Of a stretch of 64,000 bases of DNA, positions 32,882 through 43,364 are shown in pieces; position 1 is the stretch's first letter; every line of letters starts with the position of its first letter. The stretch is from contig NZ_JABMKY010000001.1 of NCBI RefSeq assembly GCF_013204845.1, positions 62,001 to 126,000 of the forward strand, written 5' to 3'. The position numbers and the translations under genes are program-made. The stretch comes from Paenibacillus qinlingensis (GTDB taxonomy: Bacteria; Bacillota; Bacilli; Paenibacillales; NBRC-103111). Below the pieces are notes generated by a model, which worked only from the letters and a program-made list of their open reading frames with translations, made no database searches and was not told where the DNA came from.

Positions 32882-35434
32882 TTATGAGCTAATCCGGTTA
32901 TGATGATATTGTTCAAGTGAGATCAGTACTTCACGCGGTTTACTGCCTTCATAGGGGCCAACAACCCCTTTAGCTTCCATCGCATCGACAAGCCTAGCAG
33001 CACGTGTATAACCGACTCTCATTCGCCGTTGAAGTAAGGAAACGGATGCTTGCTTCGCTTCCAAAACAATTTGAACTGCTTGATCGTATAGCTCGTCCTC
33101 AAATTCATTCTGCTGCTCCGGCATTTCTTCAACTTGTGGAACGAGTTCTTCCCGATAATTTGCTTGTTCCTGCGTTCGTACGAACCCAACAACTTGTTCT
33201 ACTTCACCATCGGAGAGGAATGCCCCTTGAATACGTACAGGCTTGGATGCTCCAACTGGCAAGTAAAGCATATCACCACGCCCTAGTAATTTCTCTGCTC
33301 CTACCATATCCAAAATCGTTCGCGAATCCACTTGCGACGAAACACCAAAAGCAATACGCGAAGGAATGTTGGCCTTGATAACACCAGTAATAACGTCAAC
33401 GGAAGGACGCTGTGTTGCAATAATTAAGTGAATCCCCGCAGCTCGCGCCATCTGAGCAAGACGACAGATGGAATCCTCGACGTCATTAGCTGCTACCATC
33501 ATGAGATCTGCTAACTCATCCACAATAATCACATAGTATGGCAGCGGTGCTGCAGTGCCACTCTCTGTCAACATTGCGTTATAGCCTTCGATATTTCGCG
33601 TCCCACTCTTAGAGAATAGCTCATAGCGCTTCTCCATCTCGACAACGATTTTCTTAAGCGCTAAGGATGCTCGACGCGGATCCGTAACTACAGGTGCTAA
33701 TAGATGCGGAATGCCATTATACACATTCAACTCAACCATCTTTGGATCGATCATTAAGAACTTCACTTCATTTGGCTTTGCTTTATACAAAATGCTTGTG
33801 ATAATCCCGTTGATACAAACCGATTTACCTGATCCTGTCGCACCAGCAACTAGTAAATGGGGCATTCTTGCCAGATTTCCAACAATCGGCTGACCCGAAA
33901 TATCTCGCCCAAGAACTACGGATAGTCGTGAACTTGACTCCTGAAAAGCAGTCGTTTCCATGACTTCTCGCATCGTAACAATCGAAACTTCTAGGTTTGG
34001 TACCTCGATACCTATCGCAGATTTCCCTGGTATAGGTGCCTCCATCCGAATATCCTTTGCTGCAAGTGCTAGTGCAATATCATCGGTTAAAGACACAATT
34101 CTGCTAACCTTCACACCCACATCAGGTTGGATTTCATATCGCGTTACCGCAGGACCTCTTACTACCTCAAGAACCTTAGCTCGAACTCCGAAGCTCTCTA
34201 ATGTTGCCTCCAGCTTCCTTGCATTGGCTTTGTAATCCGCCATTTCGCTTCCTTTGCCTAGAGCGGGCCTTGCCAGTAAATCAAGTGACGGTATTTCATA
34301 TGGACGAGTTACGATGACTGGAGCATCTTGAAACTCAATTGTTACAGGCTCATTCTCATCTCCATCCACACTAGTTGGAACTGTTGTTGTACTATTGGAT
34401 ACTGAAGGAGCTGCAGGTCTAACAACTTGTTGTGCTTCTTGAATAACTTGTTCTTGAAAATCACGAATAATCGGTGCTCCAGTGGGTTCACCTGGATTAT
34501 GTATGGGTTCAGCCGTTGGATGTACATTGTTCGAATAAACAACTTCCTCCCCAACCACATCAACTTCGCCATTTGACAAATTCTCATCAATGTCATCTCG
34601 TTCTCTTGCTGCAGATTTCTTCCTGTTCTCCTTAATGGGTCGGAGGAGTTCCATAAACAATGGCGTTTTCTTCGCCCGCTTAACTGGTTGAAAAACTTCT
34701 TCATCAAATTCATCATCAACAGGTACATAGGCTGGCTTCTTCACCTTAGTTGGTGCAGTTCCCGCTGAAACTGCTTGGGCCTGTGGTTGACGCCCTTCTC
34801 GATCTTGCAGCCATTCCTTCATTCTGTCTTTAAAATTTTGTCCTACATTACTGAAACGACCTTTCACGATATTACCTAGATCCACATAAGAAACACCAGT
34901 CGCTAGAATAAATCCCATAACAAAAAGCATATATTGGATTAACCTGGCTCCAAGGTAATCAAACAAGAAATAGAGGATACTGTACAAAAAAGCGCCTACC
35001 ATTCCTCCGCCTATTCCATGTTCTAAAGCAGCTCTTCCAGCTTCAGTAGGGTGCAAACCTTCAAGCATCGCAGACCATGTCGAAGAAATGACTTTACCCG
35101 ATGTAAAATCGTTGTTAGGATACAACTGCGCAAATAAATCAATATGATTCTTGATTAATAAGCCAAGAATGAACAACAAAATGCCGGCTTTCTTGGGAGT
35201 TACCATTTGTGGCCAAGCTCGCTTAATCATTGCGTATAAAGCCACGTAAATGAAAATGAGTGGTATAAGTGAATACCAAGTCCCCACAAAAAAACGAAAC
35301 AAATAAATCAATGAATTTCCGACATGACCTTGATGTGCAAGGGCAATGACCGAGAAAATCAAGATGAGGATTCCATACAGCTCAAATAATAAGCTAGTTT
35401 TTACAGCCTTCGTCTTTTTCCTGCGTTTCGCCAA
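32882..35434 (-). CDS. FtsK/SpoIIIE DNA translocase
   Basis: This septal DNA pump has 850 residues: four membrane helices (~15-180), an acidic/Pro-rich linker (~200-400), and a RecA-like motor with Walker A GATGSGKS (~528) and Walker [13 protein letters not shown]-terminal gamma winged-helix domain (~785-845) recognises DNA polarity sequences. The start is a TTG ([10 protein letters not shown]) with GGGGGTG upstream. The position next to tepA and ylzJ matches spoIIIE of B. subtilis, so a role in chromosome transfer into the forespore is likely. Confidence 0.94.
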   Translation of the reverse strand: MAKRRKKTKAVKTSLLFELYGILILIFSVIALAHQGHVGNSLIYLFRFFVGTWYSLIPLIFIYVALYAMIKRAWPQMVTPKKAGILLFILGLLIKNHIDLFAQLYPNNDFTSGKVISSTWSAMLEGLHPTEAGRAALEHGIGGGMVGAFLYSILYFLFDYLGARLIQYMLFVMGFILATGVSYVDLGNIVKGRFSNVGQNFKDRMKEWLQDREGRQPQAQAVSAGTAPTKVKKPAYVPVDDEFDEEVFQPVKRAKKTPLFMELLRPIKENRKKSAARERDDIDENLSNGEVDVVGEEVVYSNNVHPTAEPIHNPGEPTGAPIIRDFQEQVIQEAQQVVRPAAPSVSNSTTTVPTSVDGDENEPVTIEFQDAPVIVTRPYEIPSLDLLARPALGKGSEMADYKANARKLEATLESFGVRAKVLEVVRGPAVTRYEIQPDVGVKVSRIVSLTDDIALALAAKDIRMEAPIPGKSAIGIEVPNLEVSIVTMREVMETTAFQESSSRLSVVLGRDISGQPIVGNLARMPHLLVAGATGSGKSVCINGIITSILYKAKPNEVKFLMIDPKMVELNVYNGIPHLLAPVVTDPRRASLALKKIVVEMEKRYELFSKSGTRNIEGYNAMLTESGTAAPLPYYVIIVDELADLMMVAANDVEDSICRLAQMARAAGIHLIIATQRPSVDVITGVIKANIPSRIAFGVSSQVDSRTILDMVGAEKLLGRGDMLYLPVGASKPVRIQGAFLSDGEVEQVVGFVRTQEQANYREELVPQVEEMPEQQNEFEDELYDQAVQIVLEAKQASVSLLQRRMRVGYTRAARLVDAMEAKGVVGPYEGSKPREVLISLEQYHHNRISS

Positions 35435-35497
35435 GATTGTCACCCCCAAGTCCACATTATACCATATTTGACTCGAGGGATGATACGGGAACAAGAC

Positions 35498-35737
35498 CTA
35501 ATGAGCTGAATTGACCGCTAGTTGAGGTTGATAGGAAATGAGACTGCCAGGCATATAGTGTTCATTCAAATAATCTTGCGGATTACAGCTATACAACCTT
35601 ACAATACGTGCTTGATAGCCACTTAACGGCTCAATCTGCATCATCATACCGTCTACTTCAATATCTAAATATTGTGGGCTAAACGCATCGAATCCTTCAA
35701 ATATAACCTCCATCGGAATCACAGAATAATGGATCAC
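35498..35737 (-). CDS. ylzJ: YlzJ-like protein
   Basis: The 79-residue protein ([16 protein letters not shown]...) matches the small YlzJ family found between tepA and spoIIIE in Bacillales. No motif indicates a function. It starts at a GTG that overlaps the tepA stop by four bases, showing translational coupling. Confidence 0.85.
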   Translation of the reverse strand: MIHYSVIPMEVIFEGFDAFSPQYLDIEVDGMMMQIEPLSGYQARIVRLYSCNPQDYLNEHYMPGSLISYQPQLAVNSAH

Positions 35738-36474
35738 TGAACAAGCCCCCCAGAGCTAGACGCTTTCTTTGCTTCGATCCGGCTGTTCAGCTCACGAATG
35801 GCATCACCTATGCCACCTACTTGATTGATTAGTCCATATTTAACAGCATCAATACCAATTACCGTTGTGCCAATATCTCTCGTTAGTTCACCCGTCTTAA
35901 ACATCAGCTCTTTAAACTTCTCTTCCGTTACGTTAGAATGCTTCGTTACGAACCTTACAACGCGTTCTTGCATCTTATCTAAATATTCAAAGGTTTGCGG
36001 CACTCCGATTACCAAGCCATTCATTCGAATAGGATGAATCGTCATGGTCGCTGTTTCTGCGATGATCGAATAGTCCGCTGATACGGCGATTGGAACGCCT
36101 ATACTATGTCCACCACCCAAAACTAATGCAATCGTTGGTTTCGATAACGTCGCGATCATTTCAGCAATAGCTAATCCAGCCTCCACATCGCCCCCTACCG
36201 TGTTTAATATGATCATGACACCTTCAATTTTGGAATTCTGCTCGGCGGCTACAAGTTGAGGAATCAGATGTTCATACTTGGTCGTTTTATTCTGAGGTGG
36301 CAGCACAATATGTCCCTCAATCTGTCCTATTATCGTTAGACAAAATATATTGGATTCACCAGAAACCGTGTTCGTTTGTCCTAATTGTTGAATATTTTCG
36401 AGAACCGCATTTTTCTTGACTTCCTCTGTCCCCGGTTCTTGTTCCTGTTCTTTCGAGCCTGGTGCTGATGCCAC
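35734..36474 (-). CDS. tepA: TepA (YmfB), ClpP-class serine peptidase
   Basis: The 246-residue protein is a ClpP-fold peptidase with the nucleophilic Ser in [10 protein letters not shown], the His in TIHPIR, and the leading [17 protein letters not shown] segment. In B. subtilis the protein was named translocation-enhancing protein TepA; it is also implicated in spore SASP degradation. There is no membrane helix. The start is a GTG ([12 protein letters not shown]) with AAAGGGG 8 bases ahead. Confidence 0.88.
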   Translation of the reverse strand: MASAPGSKEQEQEPGTEEVKKNAVLENIQQLGQTNTVSGESNIFCLTIIGQIEGHIVLPPQNKTTKYEHLIPQLVAAEQNSKIEGVMIILNTVGGDVEAGLAIAEMIATLSKPTIALVLGGGHSIGVPIAVSADYSIIAETATMTIHPIRMNGLVIGVPQTFEYLDKMQERVVRFVTKHSNVTEEKFKELMFKTGELTRDIGTTVIGIDAVKYGLINQVGGIGDAIRELNSRIEAKKASSSGGLVQ

Positions 36475-36582
36475 TTCATTATCCCCTTTCAAATTATGGT
36501 AGAACTGAAGTTCTTTCCATGTCTCCCATAGTATGAATAAACTTGTACGCTTTCATGCATACTTCTCATTGCGACAACAAGA

Positions 36583-36611
36583 AAAAGCTCCCTCCAATTG
36601 GAGAGAGCTTT
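36583..36611 (-). terminator. Terminator of the rnj gene
   Basis: AAAGCTC-CTCCAATTGGAG-GAGCTTT stem followed by TTTTTCTTG on the minus strand, between the RNase J gene and tepA. Confidence 0.85.
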
Positions 36612-36647
36612 ACTATTTGCATAGGCTCAAGTGACTTGTTCGAGTAC

Positions 36648-38324
36648 CTAAACTTCCATAATGATAGGAAGAATCATTGGTCTTCTTCTGGTTTGTTCAT
36701 ATAAAAAGCGTCCGAGAACATCTTTCACATTTGTTTTTAAAGATGCCCATTCATTTACATTTTCATTCATAAGTTTAGTTAACGTATTTGTTACGATTCG
36801 ATTGGCTTCTTCAAGAAGTCCTTCGGATTCACGAACATAAACAAATCCGCGTGAAATAATATCTGGGCCGGACAAAATTTTGCCATCTTGTTTACTAAGT
36901 GTAACCACGACAACTAGAATTCCATCTTGCGACAGTAATTTACGATCACGCAATACGATATTGCCTACATCCCCTACACCTAGTCCATCAATTAGGATGT
37001 TGCCGCTTTGGACTTTTGATCCTTTGCGAGCAGATCCATTTTGAATTTCTACCGTATCACCAATATCGCACATGAAAATGTCTTCTTTAGGAATGCCGAC
37101 AGTTTCGGCAAGGATAGCGTGTTGACGCAGCATGCGATATTCGCCATGAATTGGAATAAAGTATTTAGGCTTCATCAGGTTAAGCATTAGCTTTAATTCT
37201 TCCTGACTACCGTGACCTGAAACGTGAACACCAGTTACTGATCCTGGTCCATAAATCACGTGGGCACCGATGCGCATAAGCTCATCAACCGTTCTGCCAA
37301 CGTAACGCTCATTTCCTGGAATCGGAGTTGCCGCAATAATAACCGTATCCCCTGGTAAAATATCAATCTTACGATGGGTTGAACGTGCCATTCTTGTTAG
37401 AGCAGACATCGGTTCGCCTTGGCTACCCGTAGAAAGGATAACTACACGATCAGCTGCAAGCTTATTAACTTCCTCTGGCTCAATTAGCATACCATCTGGA
37501 ATGTGCAAGTAGCCTAACTCGCTAGCAATCGAAACTACGTTGACCATACTGCGACCAATTACTGTCACTTTGCGGTTCGTTGCTGCAGCTGCATCAAACA
37601 CCTGTTGAACACGGTGAATGTTCGATGCAAATGTCGCAATGACAACTCTTTGCTTCGCTTTACGAAACACTTCTTCAATCTCAATCCCTACGCCGCGCTC
37701 AGAGCCCGTGTAGCCAGGACGTTCTGCATTCGTACTATCTGAAAGCAAGGCAAGAACGCCTTTCTTTCCGATCTCAGCCATACGATGCAAATCTGCATAT
37801 TGCTCATTCACCGGAGTCTGATCAAACTTGAAATCTCCCGTATGAACAACAACACCTTCTGGCGTATCAAGTGCGACACCTACAGAATCCGGAATACTAT
37901 GATTGGTTTTGAAGAAAGTTGCCGTAAGAACGCCTAGGGGGAGAACAGATTCCGAATTGATTAGAATTCGATTCGTCGTTCCGAGCAAGTTCGCTTCCTT
38001 CAGCTTAGCTTCAATAAGACCCATCGTTAACTTCGTAGCATAGAGGGGAACATTAAGGTGTTTAAGCACGTAAGGTAAGCCACCAATGTGATCCTCATGG
38101 CCGTGAGTGATGATGATGCCGCGTACTTTATCCCGATTCTCTGTCAAGTACCCGATATCTGGGATGACAATGTCAATTCCGAGCATGTCCTCCTCTGGAA
38201 ATTTCAAACCACTGTCAATGACAATAATATCGTTCGCATACTGAACGCAATACATATTTTTTCCGATTTCGCCCACGCCGCCAAGAGCGAAGATCAAAAG
38301 TTTATCAATATTTTTTTTGGACAA
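36648..38324 (-). CDS. rnj: Ribonuclease J, metallo-beta-lactamase/beta-CASP nuclease
   Basis: The 558-residue enzyme is a 5'-3' exo- and endoribonuclease. It has the metallo-beta-lactamase motif HGHEDHIGG (~76), HTGDFKFD, SDSTNAERPG, the beta-CASP His in SGHGSQEE, and the C-terminal RRPMILPIIMEV. It is at the rnjB locus of B. subtilis, yet the zinc ligands are intact as in RNase J1, whereas B. subtilis RNase J2 has a degenerate motif. I therefore name it RNase J without assigning J1 or J2. The start is TTG, with AAGGAGG 7 bases ahead. Confidence 0.93.
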   Translation of the reverse strand: MSKKNIDKLLIFALGGVGEIGKNMYCVQYANDIIVIDSGLKFPEEDMLGIDIVIPDIGYLTENRDKVRGIIITHGHEDHIGGLPYVLKHLNVPLYATKLTMGLIEAKLKEANLLGTTNRILINSESVLPLGVLTATFFKTNHSIPDSVGVALDTPEGVVVHTGDFKFDQTPVNEQYADLHRMAEIGKKGVLALLSDSTNAERPGYTGSERGVGIEIEEVFRKAKQRVVIATFASNIHRVQQVFDAAAATNRKVTVIGRSMVNVVSIASELGYLHIPDGMLIEPEEVNKLAADRVVILSTGSQGEPMSALTRMARSTHRKIDILPGDTVIIAATPIPGNERYVGRTVDELMRIGAHVIYGPGSVTGVHVSGHGSQEELKLMLNLMKPKYFIPIHGEYRMLRQHAILAETVGIPKEDIFMCDIGDTVEIQNGSARKGSKVQSGNILIDGLGVGDVGNIVLRDRKLLSQDGILVVVVTLSKQDGKILSGPDIISRGFVYVRESEGLLEEANRIVTNTLTKLMNENVNEWASLKTNVKDVLGRFLYEQTRRRPMILPIIMEV

Positions 38325-38450
38325 GAATATACCTCCTTCATAGATTGGACGACGAATTTTAAATGAAAAAACCGAACTAGTCACTTGCAACCATTATACA
38401 TGAAAAAAAACAGCAAATACAAGTTAATACTGAATACGTTTAGATTTCCC

Positions 38451-38483
38451 AAAAAAAGAAAACCGATGCCGGAAGCACCGATT
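38451..38483 (-). terminator. dapA: Terminator of dapA
   Basis: AATCGGTGC pairs with GGCATCGGTT-side sequence (with G-T wobbles) and is followed by TTTTCTTTTTTT on the minus strand. Confidence 0.75.
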
Positions 38484-38495
38484 CATTAGGCATGA

Positions 38496-39359
38496 TCATA
38501 CAAAAAGTGATTGAATGAATTGTCCTTCTTGCTCGGATACACGAACTAACGGAAGTCGAACGCCGCCTGTTTCAATGCCCTTAAGTGCCAAAGCATACTT
38601 AATTGGTGCAGGGCTCGGCGCACAGAAGATTCCAGTGAATACAGGATGAAGCTTACGATGAAGCTCAGCAGCTTGCTGAATGTTGCCTTCTAGATAATAC
38701 TTTATCATAGTTTGCATTTCTTTTCCAATCACATGACTCGCTACGCTGATAATCCCTTCACATCCAATAGCTAAAGAAGGCAGAGTATTACTATCATCTC
38801 CACTATATACGAGGAAATTAGGGGCAGCATGCGTAAGTATACGTGTCATTTGATCCGTATTCGAGCAATCTTTCGTCGCCACGATATTCGGTATTTGGGA
38901 AAGACGGATCGTTGTATCCGCATCCAGGTTCACACCAGCTCGGCCAGGCACGTTATAAATTACAACTGGAGCCTTCACAGCCTCAGCAATTGCTTTGAAA
39001 TGCTGATATAACCCTTCCTGTGAAGGACGGTTGTAATAAGGTGCAACGAGAAGAAGTGCATCCACACCAAGTTGTTCTACTTTGCGGGAAAAAGCGATTG
39101 TATGAGCAGTGTCGTTGCTTCCAGTACCTGCAATGATTTTGCAACGACCAGCCGCTACATGAACGGAAAGTTCAATAAGTCGCAACTTTTCATCTTCAGA
39201 TAATGTTGGCGACTCCCCTGTCGTCCCACAAATCACTAGGCTATCCGAATGTTGTTCTTCAATTAAATAATTAATTAATGGCTCTACTTGGTCCCAGTTG
39301 ACCTGCAACTGATCATCAAATGGAGTAACCATTGCCGTGACTACTCTTCCAAAACTCAC
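38496..39359 (-). CDS. dapA: DapA, 4-hydroxy-tetrahydrodipicolinate synthase
   Basis: DapA condenses pyruvate and aspartate semialdehyde, the first step to diaminopimelate, lysine and dipicolinate. The 287-residue protein has CGTTGESPTL, YNVPGRAG (catalytic Tyr) and the Schiff-base Lys in IVATKDCS (~161). It starts at GTG with AGGAGG upstream, 26 bases after dapG. Its product is the substrate of DpaA/DpaB encoded in the same cluster. Confidence 0.97.
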   Translation of the reverse strand: MSFGRVVTAMVTPFDDQLQVNWDQVEPLINYLIEEQHSDSLVICGTTGESPTLSEDEKLRLIELSVHVAAGRCKIIAGTGSNDTAHTIAFSRKVEQLGVDALLLVAPYYNRPSQEGLYQHFKAIAEAVKAPVVIYNVPGRAGVNLDADTTIRLSQIPNIVATKDCSNTDQMTRILTHAAPNFLVYSGDDSNTLPSLAIGCEGIISVASHVIGKEMQTMIKYYLEGNIQQAAELHRKLHPVFTGIFCAPSPAPIKYALALKGIETGGVRLPLVRVSEQEGQFIQSLFV

Positions 39360-39385
39360 TTGGTACGCCTCCTGACTTTCTTAAA

Positions 39386-40603
39386 TTATTTAAATAAATT
39401 GAATTTTCGATGAAGTGCACGCACAGACTTGATCATGTCGACACCTTGGACAAGCACCCAAATGGTTGTGTTCGAATCAGCTGATTGCAGAATTCGAATA
39501 TCTTCCACAGTTAATGCTTCAACAATATGCGCCATAATACCAGGTACACCATTCATTCCGCCACCAATCACGGACACCTTCGCACAGCCACTCGTAAACT
39601 TGGGCTCGTAACCCTGCGCTTTAAGTAATTGAACTGCACGTTCAGCTTCATGATCAAAGACCGTATATACAACGCCTGAAGGATTCACATTAATAAAATC
39701 AACACTAATCTGATGCTGCGCCATCGTCTTGAATACACGAAGCTGAAGATCAAATTCGCCATCAACGGCAGCAACCTGGATCTGTGTAATATTCGTGAAA
39801 TGTGCAATCCCCGTAACAAAGCGATCTTTAACATGATTAACATCTGTTGAGGTGTTGTCAGAAGCTGTGACTAGCGTTCCTTCTTCCTTGGTGAAAGTTG
39901 ATCTCACACGAATAGGGATATTCGCTTGCATAGCAACTTCTACAGCTCGTGGGTGAATCACTTTGGCACCATTGTGTGCCATATTGCAAATCTCACTAAA
40001 GCTCACACGTTGTAAGGGTTTAGCATCTTCAACGATTCTTGGATCCGCTGTCAAAATGCCATTAACATCTGTGAAGATATCCACAATCTCTGCTTTAAGC
40101 GCAGCGCCAAGTGCCGTTGCTGACGTGTCACTGCCCCCGCGGCCTAATGTAGTCAACTCATCATGACTTGTTTTCCCTTGAAAACCAGTAACAATAACAA
40201 CCTGATCTTGCTCTAACAATTCAAGTATCCGATTAGGCTTCATCGCAATGATCTGAGCATTACCATGATTCTCATTCGTGATCAGACCTGCTTGCCCACC
40301 CGTCAAAACCGTGGATCGAATTCCTGTTTTGTTCAATAAACTACACAAAAGTACCGCAGATATTAGTTCTCCGCAGCCCATAAGCATATCGAGTTCCCGT
40401 TCGGGTAGCCCCTCCCCATTCTTCCGAACGAGGTCTAAGAGCGTATCAGTCGCATAGGGTTCCCCTTTTCTTCCCATCGCAGATACAACAACAACTAGTT
40501 TATAATGTTGAATTAGTGCGTCTTGAATATGTCCAATAACGTGTTCTCTAGCTTGTGCGGTGGAAAGTGAAGTACCTCCGAATTTCTGAACAAGAATTCG
40601 CAT
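39386..40603 (-). CDS. dapG: DapG, aspartate kinase
   Basis: Aspartate kinase phosphorylates aspartate to open the lysine/threonine/diaminopimelate pathway. The 405 residues comprise the kinase domain (KFGGTSL at residue 7, GRGGSDTSA) and two C-terminal ACT domains for allosteric control. Position between asd and dapA matches DapG of B. subtilis, the isozyme feeding diaminopimelate and dipicolinate. GGGGGAAA precedes the ATG. Confidence 0.95.
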   Translation of the reverse strand: MRILVQKFGGTSLSTAQAREHVIGHIQDALIQHYKLVVVVSAMGRKGEPYATDTLLDLVRKNGEGLPERELDMLMGCGELISAVLLCSLLNKTGIRSTVLTGGQAGLITNENHGNAQIIAMKPNRILELLEQDQVVIVTGFQGKTSHDELTTLGRGGSDTSATALGAALKAEIVDIFTDVNGILTADPRIVEDAKPLQRVSFSEICNMAHNGAKVIHPRAVEVAMQANIPIRVRSTFTKEEGTLVTASDNTSTDVNHVKDRFVTGIAHFTNITQIQVAAVDGEFDLQLRVFKTMAQHQISVDFINVNPSGVVYTVFDHEAERAVQLLKAQGYEPKFTSGCAKVSVIGGGMNGVPGIMAHIVEALTVEDIRILQSADSNTTIWVLVQGVDMIKSVRALHRKFNLFK

Positions 40604-40645
40604 GAGTTTCCCCCATTTTCACTGCTCAAATAAGCAGTTTGCTGA

Positions 40646-41686
40646 TTACTGTTGCTCTATAGCAATATATTCAGCAATTTGCACTGCATTCCAAGCAGCA
40701 CCTTTTAACAAATTATCTGAAACAATCCACATGTTAAGCGCTTTAGCGTTACTTAAATCGCGGCGCACACGCCCGACAAAAGTGTCAAGCTTACCTGCAG
40801 CATCTGTAGCAAGTGGATATTGTTGTTCTGCCGGATTGTCAACAAGTACAATTCCAGGAGCATTTGCGAGTAGTGTTCTCACGTCTTCCATGTCGAAATC
40901 TTCTTTCAATTCGACATACACGGATTCAGAATGCCCGTAAACAACTGGAATACGAACGCATGTAGCTGTAACCTCAATGGACTCATCGCCCATAATTTTC
41001 TTCGTTTCAAGGATCATTTTCATTTCTTCGTTTGTAAATCCATTATCTAGAAATTTATCAATTTGCGGAATTGCATTGAAAGCAATTTGATGCTTTACTG
41101 GCAAAGACCCAACTGGTAAAATATCTGGTTTTGCCTCATTACCTGCTAGTACTTCTTTGGACTGTCTAAGCATTTCATTAATGGCTTTAGCACCTGCACC
41201 CGAAACGGCTTGGTACGTGGAAACGATAATGCGTGAAATCCCGTAACGGTCATATAGCGGCTTCAGAGCTGCAACCATTTGAATTGTAGAACAATTCGGG
41301 TTCGCTATAATTCCTTTGTGTTCATTGATTTTCTCAACATTTACTTCAGGAACAACAAGTGGTGTGTCTGGGTCCATTCGGTATGCACTTGTATTATCAA
41401 TACAAATCGCACCCGCTTCTACTGCATGCGGAGCCAATGCTTTCGTGACATCGCCTCCTGCACTAAAGAGCGCAAGATCTACACCTTGAAAGCTATCCGG
41501 AGTTGCTTCTTGCACAACTACTTCTTGGCCTTTAAATGCAATCTTTACGCCAGCAGAACGTGCAGAAGAGAGTAATTTCAATTCCTTGATGGGGAAATTC
41601 CGTGCTTCTAGTAGACGGATGATTTGCTCGCCGACAGCGCCTGTAGCGCCTACAACTGCAACGTTGAAAAGCTTCTGGTTGGACAT
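40646..41686 (-). CDS. asd: Asd, aspartate-semialdehyde dehydrogenase
   Basis: Asd reduces aspartyl phosphate to the semialdehyde. The 346-residue protein has the NADP motif VGATGAVGEQI, the active-site Cys in NPNCSTIQM and the conserved QAVSGAGAKA. The start MSNQKLF has GGGGAG upstream; an earlier in-frame start is not supported. It lies between dpaB and dapG, one gene per step of the branch. Confidence 0.97.
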   Translation of the reverse strand: MSNQKLFNVAVVGATGAVGEQIIRLLEARNFPIKELKLLSSARSAGVKIAFKGQEVVVQEATPDSFQGVDLALFSAGGDVTKALAPHAVEAGAICIDNTSAYRMDPDTPLVVPEVNVEKINEHKGIIANPNCSTIQMVAALKPLYDRYGISRIIVSTYQAVSGAGAKAINEMLRQSKEVLAGNEAKPDILPVGSLPVKHQIAFNAIPQIDKFLDNGFTNEEMKMILETKKIMGDESIEVTATCVRIPVVYGHSESVYVELKEDFDMEDVRTLLANAPGIVLVDNPAEQQYPLATDAAGKLDTFVGRVRRDLSNAKALNMWIVSDNLLKGAAWNAVQIAEYIAIEQQ

Positions 41687-41722
41687 GTGCTGGTTTCTCC
41701 CCCTCAAGTTGACATCTATCTG

Positions 41723-42316
41723 TTAGTATTGAAATCTCTCAATAATCATAGGCTGCAATTGTTTACCTTCCAGCGCAGCTTCACAAGCTTCCATAATCAA
41801 GTCCATCCTAGCCACCAACGAATTTGGTTTAGCTCCTGGCGCATCTTGACCGTAAGGCACAAAGTAAATATTTTTGGTAATCAAAAGTTTCGCAATATTC
41901 ATTGCATTTAAACCCAAACCGTCATTCGTTGAAATCGCTAATACGAGCGGTCTCAAATTTCTCATTTGTGCTTTAGCTGCCATAAGAACGGGACTTTCTG
42001 TCATCGCATTTGCTAGTTTGCTAGTTGTATTCCCCGTACAAGGAGCAATCACCATCACATCCAATAACTTGGATGGACCTAGCGGTTCAGCATCTACAAT
42101 GGTAGAAATAATTTCGTTACCCGTAATATCTTTCAGCATTTGCTGCCAGTCAGCAGACTTACCAAAACGCGTGTCGGTCGTCATAATTGTATTCGATACA
42201 ATCGGAATGACACGAGCACCCGCATCTACAAATCTCTTAATTTGAGGCATGACCTCTTCAAGTGTACAGTGAGAACCGGTTAATGCATAACCGACTGTTT
42301 TCCCTTGCCAATTCAT
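41723..42316 (-). CDS. dpaB: DpaB (SpoVFB), dipicolinate synthase subunit B
   Basis: The 197-residue flavoprotein-like subunit (YALTGSHCTLEEV, VIAPCTGNTTSKLANAMTE) works with DpaA to convert the DapA product to dipicolinic acid in the mother cell. It starts within the dpaA stop (ATGA overlap). The 36 bases to asd suggest that dpaAB, asd, dapG and dapA share transcripts. Confidence 0.96.
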   Translation of the reverse strand: MNWQGKTVGYALTGSHCTLEEVMPQIKRFVDAGARVIPIVSNTIMTTDTRFGKSADWQQMLKDITGNEIISTIVDAEPLGPSKLLDVMVIAPCTGNTTSKLANAMTESPVLMAAKAQMRNLRPLVLAISTNDGLGLNAMNIAKLLITKNIYFVPYGQDAPGAKPNSLVARMDLIMEACEAALEGKQLQPMIIERFQY

Positions 42317-43212
42317 TCCACATCGCTCCTGTCTTTGAAGTCTTCCTCGATCAGCTGACTTAAGGTGTTAGCCATAATACGGCCAGCTGTTTTGGGGGCG
42401 ACGATTCCAGGTAAACCGGGCGCTAGCATCGCTTTAATGCCTCTCTTCTCGGCAAATCGAAAGTCCGTTCCGCCGGGTCTTGAAGCTAAATCGATAATAA
42501 GCGCGCGATGTGGGATATTGGTAATAACTTGCGCTGTGACTATCATAGTCGGAATTGTGTTAAAAAGCAAGTCAATATTCCCCACTTCCGGGTACAGATC
42601 CTTCGTATAAAAAGGCTGAAAACCCATCTCCCACGCCCTTGCATAGTGCTCCGGTTTCCTGACGCCAACCTTGACGGTTGCCCCTAATCCTTGCAAAGTT
42701 TTGGCCATTGTAAACCCTGTACGACCAAACCCCAAAACCATACATATGGATCCATGAATTGTAATATCGGTGTTCTGGATGGCCATCATAAGCGCACCCT
42801 CGGCAGTTGGAATGGAGTTATAGATGGCAATATCATCGCGATCTAATAACTCTACAAGCTCAATGTTATGTGCCAAAACGAGCTTCTTCAAATAGCTCTT
42901 TGCCATACCTGTATATACCTTGGCATGTTTCGGCAATGAAGATATATGCTCATCTGTCAAAATCATCTCTTCACTTGAGAAAATAGATTCCACTTGTCCT
43001 GTCTCATCCGTACCTACAACTGGCAATATAAGTGCATCCACATGCCCAAACAATTCCGGATCTAACTTCACATTCGTAACACCGTGAAATTGCCTCCCGA
43101 GATTGTCAAATCCGAGTAATATAACGGTAGCGTCTAGCTCAGTAAATTTCTGAATTACTTCAAGTTGCCGGGCGTCTCCCCCCATAATAGCAACCGAAAT
43201 CCCAGTAAGCAT
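42313..43212 (-). CDS. dpaA: DpaA (SpoVFA), dipicolinate synthase subunit A
   Basis: The 299-residue NAD(P)-dependent subunit has GGDARQLEV near the start, and a Rossmann domain VLGFGRTGFTMAKTL at ~157. It oxidises the DapA product to dipicolinate, which accumulates with calcium in the spore core. A sigma-K-like promoter upstream fits mother-cell expression. AAGGGG precedes the ATG. Confidence 0.96.
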   Translation of the reverse strand: MLTGISVAIMGGDARQLEVIQKFTELDATVILLGFDNLGRQFHGVTNVKLDPELFGHVDALILPVVGTDETGQVESIFSSEEMILTDEHISSLPKHAKVYTGMAKSYLKKLVLAHNIELVELLDRDDIAIYNSIPTAEGALMMAIQNTDITIHGSICMVLGFGRTGFTMAKTLQGLGATVKVGVRKPEHYARAWEMGFQPFYTKDLYPEVGNIDLLFNTIPTMIVTAQVITNIPHRALIIDLASRPGGTDFRFAEKRGIKAMLAPGLPGIVAPKTAGRIMANTLSQLIEEDFKDRSDVE

Positions 43213-43250
43213 TCTTGCTTACACCCCTTCCTCGGTCCGTTTCGATACGT

Positions 43251-43279
43251 TATAGTATGCGTTCGCCTAAGGATGGGTG
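43251..43279 (-). promoter_or_regulatory. dpaA: Predicted sigma-K promoter of dpaA
   Basis: On the minus strand CACC and CATACTATA are separated by 16 bases, matching the mother-cell sigma-K pattern (AC ... CATANNNTA). It is about 40 bases upstream of dpaA. Confidence 0.6.
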
Positions 43280-43303
43280 ACTTCCGTCTTTGTATCCTCT
43301 AAA

Positions 43304-43343
43304 ACAAGAAAGAACCCCTTCCTAAGAAGAGGTTCTTTCTTGT
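43304..43343. terminator. dut: Terminator of dut
   Basis: ACAAGAAAGAACC pairs with GGTTCTTTCTTGT in a long stem with a small internal mismatch, followed by TTTTAG on the minus strand. Confidence 0.85.
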
Positions 43344-43364
43344 CCGTATTATGTAACCTGTAGA

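Noticed and set aside
39360-43300. Possible lysine riboswitch in the dap cluster
   Set aside because: The gaps between genes here are short (26-50 bases, and about 150 before dpaA) and hold a promoter and terminator, with no room for a lysine riboswitch.
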